From NCBI GenBank assembly GCA_963281155.1, contig CAUJLY010000001.1:6944001-7008000 (forward strand): a stretch of DNA of 64,000 bases, given 5' to 3'. The notes beneath the pieces were generated by a model that saw only the letters and a list, made by a program, of their open reading frames with translations, searched no databases and was not told where the DNA came from. The stretch is from Rhabditophanes sp. KR3021 (taxonomy: Eukaryota; Nematoda; Chromadorea; Rhabditida; Alloionematidae). Positions 58,727 to 64,000 of the stretch are shown one piece after another (position 1 is the first letter of the stretch; each line of letters opens with the position of its first letter). Made by a program: the position numbers and the translations under genes.

Positions 58727-59054
58727 AGTAACAATCATTCAACAGCGGTCAAATTAAATGAGGTAGAAGTAAGAAAGAATTTTAAGACGATGTTTATATC
58801 TGATGCCGACAAAATGTCTTACGACAATACTTACTATTTATTCAGAAAGATAGATAAATATGTGAACATTCAATGAAGCGTGTTTTCATCACAGAATTGT
58901 CGTTGAAGACAGATATATACCATGTTTTAAGATATAAGATAATAATAGGGAAGAAAATAGTTTTGGCGGATGTTCAAATAGATATTACAAAGATATGGTG
59001 TTAAAAGTTCAGCCTTGAGAAGTTGGGTGTCTTGAACTATACGGTAAAGGTTAA
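58727..59054 (+). pseudogene. Cys-rich coding remnant with stops and a frameshift
   Basis: After TATAAAAG at 58721-58728 an open stretch reads STAVKLNEVEVRKNFKTMF, DKMSYDNTYYLFRKIDKYV. The frame then shifts by one base and continues FNEACFHHRIVVEDRYIPCF, TAA, DNNREENSFGGCSNRYYKDM, TGA, EVGCLELYGKG to TAA at 59052. The Cys spacing suggests a secreted disulfide-rich domain. With the remnants at 57.2 and 58.0 kb this looks like one or more dead copies of a multi-exon secreted protein. Confidence 0.45.
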
Positions 59055-59969
59055 CATTTGTGTGTTATGTATTAAGATGTATTAAATTGTATGAGTAATC
59101 ATTAAATAATGCTCAATATTTGTGAGTACGTAATGTAAAAATTAACTGAGATTGGTGTAGATTAAATTGCAATAAAAGCAAATATAATTGTAACAAAAGC
59201 ACATATAATTGTAATAAAAATAAATATTTTAATGGCTAAACGGTGGTAGGCAATGAAAAAGTAAAAACAGGTCGTGGCAAGTAGATTTTTAATTCTCGAG
59301 TGACCTGCTTTAAGGTGTATAAATACAATGGAAATTTGTTAAATTTACTATATACATGAATGTTCCCACGAAAATCTTCAAATTGTATCGTCTTTTGTGT
59401 ATTTAGTACCAAATTTGATATATTATGACAAGAGGATTAATGAATTATCAATTTAAATTAACTATTTTTGTTTGATTCTAAAGATATACTTGATAGTGAC
59501 AGTCTGTTGATGCATGTATAATTAGTTAGTTTAAGGTAGATAGTTCATTCCAAGGTCAAGATGTAAATTACATTGGGTTTGATAGATTAGCTTTGTTTAA
59601 GACTTTTTAAGATTAGTCAGCTAGTCGTAATGTTTTTACTTAGACTTGTTGATCTGGATGGCTTGAGCTCAATCCCATAGCATATACAAATAATATATAC
59701 ATTTATAAGGCAATGATGACAATTATTCTTAATGACAGTAGTTAAAACCTAAGTGTTAAAACGAAACAAGATTACATTATAAGAACGGATATCTGAGCCT
59801 TTATTTTTTGACACAAGTTAAATGATAGTAATGATTTTCAACCTTGCCAACTGTTATAGTATTTTGTTCAATAAGAAAATAATAATGGTAATTTATTTCA
59901 TAAAAAATACAAAAAGATAAACAAAATTAATTTATTCAAAATTTTTAATTAAAAGACAATACAAAATAG
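59055..59969. other. Gene-poor spacer
   Basis: About 900 bases of AT-rich sequence before the 3' end of RFC4. It contains a 21-base direct repeat at 59174-59215 and nothing else recognisable. Confidence 0.5.
59174..59215. repeat. Direct repeat, two 21-base units
   Basis: aaaagcaaatataattgtaa(c) at 59174-59194 and aaaagcacatataattgtaa(t) at 59195-59215, differing at two positions. Intergenic. Confidence 0.8.
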
Positions 59970-61105
59970 TTAGTAAATTATTGTTTTACCTTCCCAGGCA
60001 TCAAAGATAATTCCACCGAGATTTAAAAGACAGATATGTTCATCACTTCCTTGAATGAGGAAATGTTCGATGTTTCCTAACCTTGCAAGAACCCGAGCCT
60101 TTGCAATTGAGTCAATCTCGTTACCCGGGCTGAGCAAGTAATCACAAAGTTGCACCATTACTTGATGGGTGCTAAAACCATGTCTGAGAAACGTCTTTGT
60201 ATACTCCATGATCTCTTTAGTTCCTCCTTTTTTGCAAAATTCGAAATACTCCACAATGATGTTGTCATCGACATAAGCGGTCAGCTCATACACATGATTC
60301 CTCGTGATGGTTTTTTTGTGAAAGGAAAGAGATTGTAGCAAAGTGATGGATCTTCTCAAGTCTCCTTGTGTTATTTCCAAGATAGCATTTACTGAGTCAT
60401 CCTCGATATTCATTCCCTCCTTTTCAATAATGTAACCGAGCTTTGTTCTTTGAAGGTCCACAGGCAAAGGAATAAATCTGAACTTTGCACAGCGAGAGGT
60501 TAGAGGATCAATGATTTTTGAAATGTAGTTACAAATCATAAAGAACCTTGTAGTTTTTGACTCCTTCTCCATGGTTCGCCGCAACGCTGCTTGAGCAAAT
60601 GAAGTCATCGCATCAGACTCATCCAAAATGATAATTTTCAAAGCAATCTTGGGTCCACCACATTTATTTGTGTGGCACGATACAGCACGACGGGCAAAGT
60701 TCTTTATTTTAGTCCTAACTACAGCAATACCTCTTTCGTCGGATGCATTCAACTCTAACACCCGATCAGCAAATGCTTCTGGAGTTGGAAATAGTTCGCG
60801 GCAAGCTGCAATTGCTACAGATGTTTTACCGGTTCCAGGAGGTCCATATAACATCATATTGGGCAGATCTGATCCGGTGATGCAGTTTTGTAGCACTTTC
60901 ACAACTTCATTTTGCGAAAGAACATCCTTCATTGAACGAGGACGACTAAAAATGATGATTAAACAAAGTTGCTGTGATTAACTTACTATTTTTCAACCCA
61001 TGGGATATTTCTTTTTGTTGGTGGTATCTCGAGTGTTGTCAGAGTTGGGTTTTGAACACCACCCCCTGGTGTCTTCTTGGACTTATTTGGCAAAAATCTA
61101 TCCAT
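59970..61105 (-). CDS. rfc-4: Replication factor C subunit 4
   Basis: AAA+ subunit of the RFC clamp loader, which opens PCNA and places it on primed DNA. Exons 60987-61105 and 59970-60945 give 364 codons. RFC boxes: WVEKYRPR (box II), GPPGTGKT Walker A at residues 74-81, RVLELNASDERG, IIILDESDAM (Walker B), QAALRRTMEKESKTTRF, and PLTSRCAKFRF with the sensor/arginine-finger SRC. The Walker A and the Trp-Val-Glu-Lys entry are intact. The spacing and TMEKESKTTRF best fit human RFC4 (p37). N-terminal arm of about 35 residues is Lys/Pro-rich. An acceptor-like ttttaag lies just before the ATG. Confidence 0.93.
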
Positions 61106-61441
61106 CAAAAACTTAAAATTGACTATAAATTTAGTATGAAAGCCAAAGAACCACACATATACACTTCTTTCCAATCAACCGCTTGTTTACTCTGCTCAAG
61201 AAAATATGCATTTGATTTAATTTTGATTAAATAATTCAAAATCTCATTAATACTTAATTAAATCTTGCCTCTAGTCTACTATGACGTATCATGACTCATC
61301 AGATTGACCGAAATAATAAATTAGCTAGCCACACACAACATACTTATTTATTACGTATTTAGTTAGCAAGAAAAGTGATTAATAATAGAGCTTTTAATTT
61401 ACTTAAAGCAGAACTAAATATCTCAAAGATTAGATTGAAAA
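61106..61441. other. Spacer between RFC4 and the DEG/ENaC fragment
   Basis: About 340 bases, AT-rich. I looked here for further DEG/ENaC exons (Cys-rich ectodomain, second transmembrane segment) and found none. Confidence 0.6.
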
Positions 61442-61937
61442 TCAATTATTCAAGGTTTCATACGCATTAATTAAATTTTTGAGGTGTTGTAGATTACTTG
61501 AGTTAATTTTACTTCTACTATAAGCACTAGAATGGCACAGTGTAACAGCTGGAAAATCCGTTTCATCGTAATGTGACTATAAAAACATTTACTCTCTAAA
61601 GCATTAAATATTACTACCTCGAATGAAATGACTGTTGGATACTCCAAATAATCTATCAGTATACGCATGAATAACACCAAAAAGGCAATCAAACAGGCAA
61701 AGAAAATTATCAGCCAAATTATCCAAGCTTTCGTTGTTGTTGATGAGGCCACATGAGGAATACCATGCAAACTAGACATCTCGCCCCATTCTTGAATTAG
61801 TTCCTTGTTTTTGCTGATGGAAAAAAATTTTAATTTTTGGATAACTGGACTTACTTCCACAAACTTTTGATCTTTCCTCTTCGGTTTTTTACGCCAGTTA
61901 AGTCATTTGCGGGAGTAGCACTTTCAACGGTAGCCAT
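61442..61937 (-). CDS. Truncated DEG/ENaC channel: N-terminus, TM1 and ectodomain start only
   Basis: Exons 61855-61937, 61618-61813 and 61442-61576 join in perfect phase to 137 codons ending in TGA. Residues 1-45 are cytosolic and include the conserved gating His-Gly (SSLHGIPHV, HG at 44-45). TM1 is AWIIWLIIFFACLIAFLVLF, followed by the family post-TM1 block and DFPAVTLCHSSAYSRSK, matching the degenerin FPAVTLCN-PYR motif (Cys at 107). All Cys-rich domains, the pore-lining TM2 and its selectivity filter are absent. Full-length members have 500-900 residues. The frame and splice sites are clean, so it is either a recent truncation or a functional partial subunit. Located tail-to-head in a minus-strand trio with RFC4 and an F-box gene. 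Confidence 0.75.
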
Positions 61938-62141
61938 GTTTAAAATGAATTTAAGGAGAACACACTAAGTCCTTTATACATGTTGAAATGTGTTTTGACA
62001 TGTTTTAAACTCATCACCATGCCATCAAATAACCCTTTTATTTACAGAAAATAAACTCTTTTTATTTACAACAATAAATCCCTTTTTATTTATTACATTT
62101 TATTTCAAACAACAATTCATATATGCATACATAGATTTATA

Positions 62142-63338
62142 TTACATTCTGGTCGACAAACAAAAATGAACATCTCCACTTCCCTCAGAATAGACAAATT
62201 CACCATGGCTATAGTCAATCGAACAAATTTCTGTTTGTGAAAGGAATTTAGCTAGATTTTCTCTTCTTTTTTGGCCATAAGTGTAGACCTCGAGGTGATT
62301 TCCGTGTGCTCTTGTGAACGCTATGTGCCCTGCCGACATTTTGATATTTTTAATGGCAGCACGGGACTCTGACATGAACACATTGTCACATTCGTTGAAG
62401 TTGCGTGTGTTGTAGAAGTTAATTGAACCATTCACTTTTCCAAAAGCTAAGGTTTCTCCGTAAACGGCCATTGAATGAGATCCTTTTTCGATAGTCAAAC
62501 TTGATACTGTTGACCAGGTTCTTTTGTCAAAGCAAATTAATTGGTTGTCTTCGCCAAAAGAATAGCCATAATTGGAATCAGGATCCATTGCCAGTTTCGT
62601 AATTGTTCTGTGTTGATGATACATCCTAGCTTGAACCTTCAGAGTAGCTCTCATATCATAAACAACAATGGACTTATCCATGCAACTACAAAGTGCAGTC
62701 GAGGGTCCAGTAGTCACACAATCAACATAAGCAGCAAACCCAGTATGCTTCTTTATTGGTGTCAATCCACTATTATTCATATCCCAAACCACAATCTTTC
62801 CATCCCATCCAACTGAAATAGCTTTCATATTTTGGCCGTACTCAATTTTTGAAATCCATCCATTATGTGCTTCTTTGTACTCAAAAGCCGGAGGATCATC
62901 AATTAAGAGCTCATCGTAATTCCTGTAACCACTTAATCCTCTCATAACGATGGTCCTGTCTCTGCCGCCTGTTAGTACTAAATCCAGTTCACCATAATTG
63001 ATCAGTTTAATAGAATCAATTGTAGCAATATGTGATTTGGTGACCATTTTCTTGTTATAGCCTCGCACCACATTATCTTTAATCTTCTCAATACCATACG
63101 CAGCTTTTGCATGTCCTAGACAATCTTGAGTAAAGTTATGGTCATATGGAATCAAATGATTGACATTTTTGTTTCGAACCTGCCAATACTTTTCTTCTGG
63201 ATTCAATATAGACCACATTTTTGTTGTAGTAAGGCGAAGATTTGACAGAAGATCTTCGGCTGGAATATAACTGAAGATGTGTTGCTGCATTTCAACAGGC
63301 AAGGTAAATAGAGTTGTAGCAGAACCATTTGGGGTCAT
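62142..63338 (-). CDS. F-box/WD40 protein, FBXW9-like
   Basis: Substrate adaptor for SCF-type ubiquitin ligases. Single exon, 398 codons. The F-box lies at residues about 8-50 (FTLPVEMQQHIFSYIPAEDL, LRLTTTKMWSILNPEEKYW) and binds Skp1. Then about six WD-like repeats: LTGGRDRTIVMRGL, KAISVGWDGKIVVWDM, ALCSCMDKSIVVYDMR, YGYSFGEDNQLICFDKR, and later degenerate blades. The WD repeats are weak in the last third (KVNGSINFYNTRN). FBXW9 is the nearest type by length and arrangement, but other F-box/WD proteins are not excluded. It lies 200 bases upstream of the DEG/ENaC fragment on the same strand. Confidence 0.8.
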   Translation of the reverse strand: MTPNGSATTLFTLPVEMQQHIFSYIPAEDLLSNLRLTTTKMWSILNPEEKYWQVRNKNVNHLIPYDHNFTQDCLGHAKAAYGIEKIKDNVVRGYNKKMVTKSHIATIDSIKLINYGELDLVLTGGRDRTIVMRGLSGYRNYDELLIDDPPAFEYKEAHNGWISKIEYGQNMKAISVGWDGKIVVWDMNNSGLTPIKKHTGFAAYVDCVTTGPSTALCSCMDKSIVVYDMRATLKVQARMYHQHRTITKLAMDPDSNYGYSFGEDNQLICFDKRTWSTVSSLTIEKGSHSMAVYGETLAFGKVNGSINFYNTRNFNECDNVFMSESRAAIKNIKMSAGHIAFTRAHGNHLEVYTYGQKRRENLAKFLSQTEICSIDYSHGEFVYSEGSGDVHFCLSTRM

Positions 63339-64000
63339 TTTTAATTGGCATCCAATTGATAAAGAAAAAGGTTTAAAAAAACAACAAAATATATAGCAAC
63401 TTAAATAAACGTATGATCGTGTATTTTTGTTTACACTATCTTTCTAGCCAAGACCACTTCTATAGATTTTTCGAATAGACATCTACTATATGACGAATAG
63501 ATATGTAAGTTTAAATAGGGTAGCAATTGGATATGTAATTCGAATAAAAAGACAAACTTTCATTTTACTATGTCTATATGTCCTTCATATGGCATGTTAA
63601 TGCCTATTTATACAATACTTCTTTCTTTACTCAAACCTATTAATAAAATGGCGCATGTTTAAATTGCATATCATTTCAACTTCCAACGATAATGAATCCA
63701 ATAATACGGCTTGTGTCTAATAAAATGTACATTTATGTTTAATACACTATACATTTATATCTGTTTATCTTTAAGTACAACTTCAACTTTATTGAGTATT
63801 CAAAAAATGCGTATTTTTATACAAATGTTCTTGAGAATATTGAAAAAGATTATAAGCCACACATTTAATATTCTAAAAACAATTGATGTGTTTGAATATG
63901 ATAAAGTAATGATGTATTGGTTGTGACAAAGCAATACATGTATTTGCTTGTAATAAGGAAGATGCTAAATGCATTTTATTGTGATAAAAGAAAATAATGA
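63339..64000. other. Right-hand end of the window, no gene seen
   Basis: About 660 AT-rich bases, probably including the F-box/WD gene promoter. A 71-codon plus-strand ORF at 63711-63926 is rich in Ile, Leu and Lys with no recognisable feature. Confidence 0.5.

Noticed and set aside
44926..59054. Reassignment of TAA/TAG to glutamine (altered genetic code)
   Set aside because: Intact genes in the window end in TAA (SLC22, C16orf89-like, UPF0057, nested small gene), TAG (eL29) and TGA (SmF, RFC4-adjacent fragment), so stops work normally; decay explains the pattern.
1..64000. tRNA, rRNA, spliced-leader RNA genes, CRISPR arrays or transposons
   Set aside because: I looked for T-loop and SL motifs, terminal inverted repeats and regular spacer arrays and found none; a covariance-model search would be needed to be sure.

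Overview
This window reads as AT-rich nuclear DNA from a nematode. Introns are short (mostly 40-60 bases, GT...TTTAG) and genes are compact. The gene content is worm-like: nematode chemoreceptor-type 7TM proteins, a Clc-like tetraspan protein, a nematode globin, an HNF4-derived supplementary nuclear receptor, a truncated DEG/ENaC channel and cystatins. Housekeeping orthologues are clear: Integrator subunit 6, AIP1/UNC-78, eL29, V-ATPase subunit C, RFC4, SmF and a SAC3/GANP protein. I cannot fix the species; gene style resembles the Strongyloides/Rhabditophanes group, but that is an impression. All exon models are my reading of splice signals and reading frames, without transcripts.

Left part (1-33 kb): INTS6 (running off the left edge), an SLC22 organic-ion transporter with a 23-base microexon, a GCNF/HR4-type nuclear receptor whose DNA-binding domain is split by a 2.9-kb intron, a small two-exon gene nested antisense in another of its introns, a second small two-exon gene, a globin, a SAC3/GANP-like mRNA-export protein, eL29, AIP1 and an HNF4-like nuclear receptor. 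Almost everything is on the minus strand; eL29 and the nested gene are exceptions.

Middle (31-42 kb): three closely packed minus-strand genes (UPF0057/PMP3, SmF, a C16orf89-like protein) look like an operon. Two cystatin-domain secreted proteins follow on the plus strand, one with a long acidic, Thr-rich repeat arm. Then come a 7TM receptor and an SLC18B1-like transporter. The last large intron of that transporter holds a decayed antisense gene.

Right part (43-64 kb): an accessory zone of receptors, small secreted and membrane proteins and pseudogenes, with V-ATPase C embedded in it. Several coding-like stretches keep one frame across in-frame stops, mostly TAA. One secreted/membrane paralogue pair is notable: in one member a TAA sits between the secreted part and a still-open transmembrane segment. 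The window ends with RFC4, a DEG/ENaC fragment that stops after the first transmembrane segment and the start of the ectodomain, and an F-box/WD40 protein.

Intact housekeeping genes here end in TAA, TAG or TGA, so I do not read the in-frame TAA codons as a changed genetic code. The simplest reading is local gene decay in a fast-turnover secreted/receptor gene zone, with one or two loci where readthrough or recent loss deserves a test.
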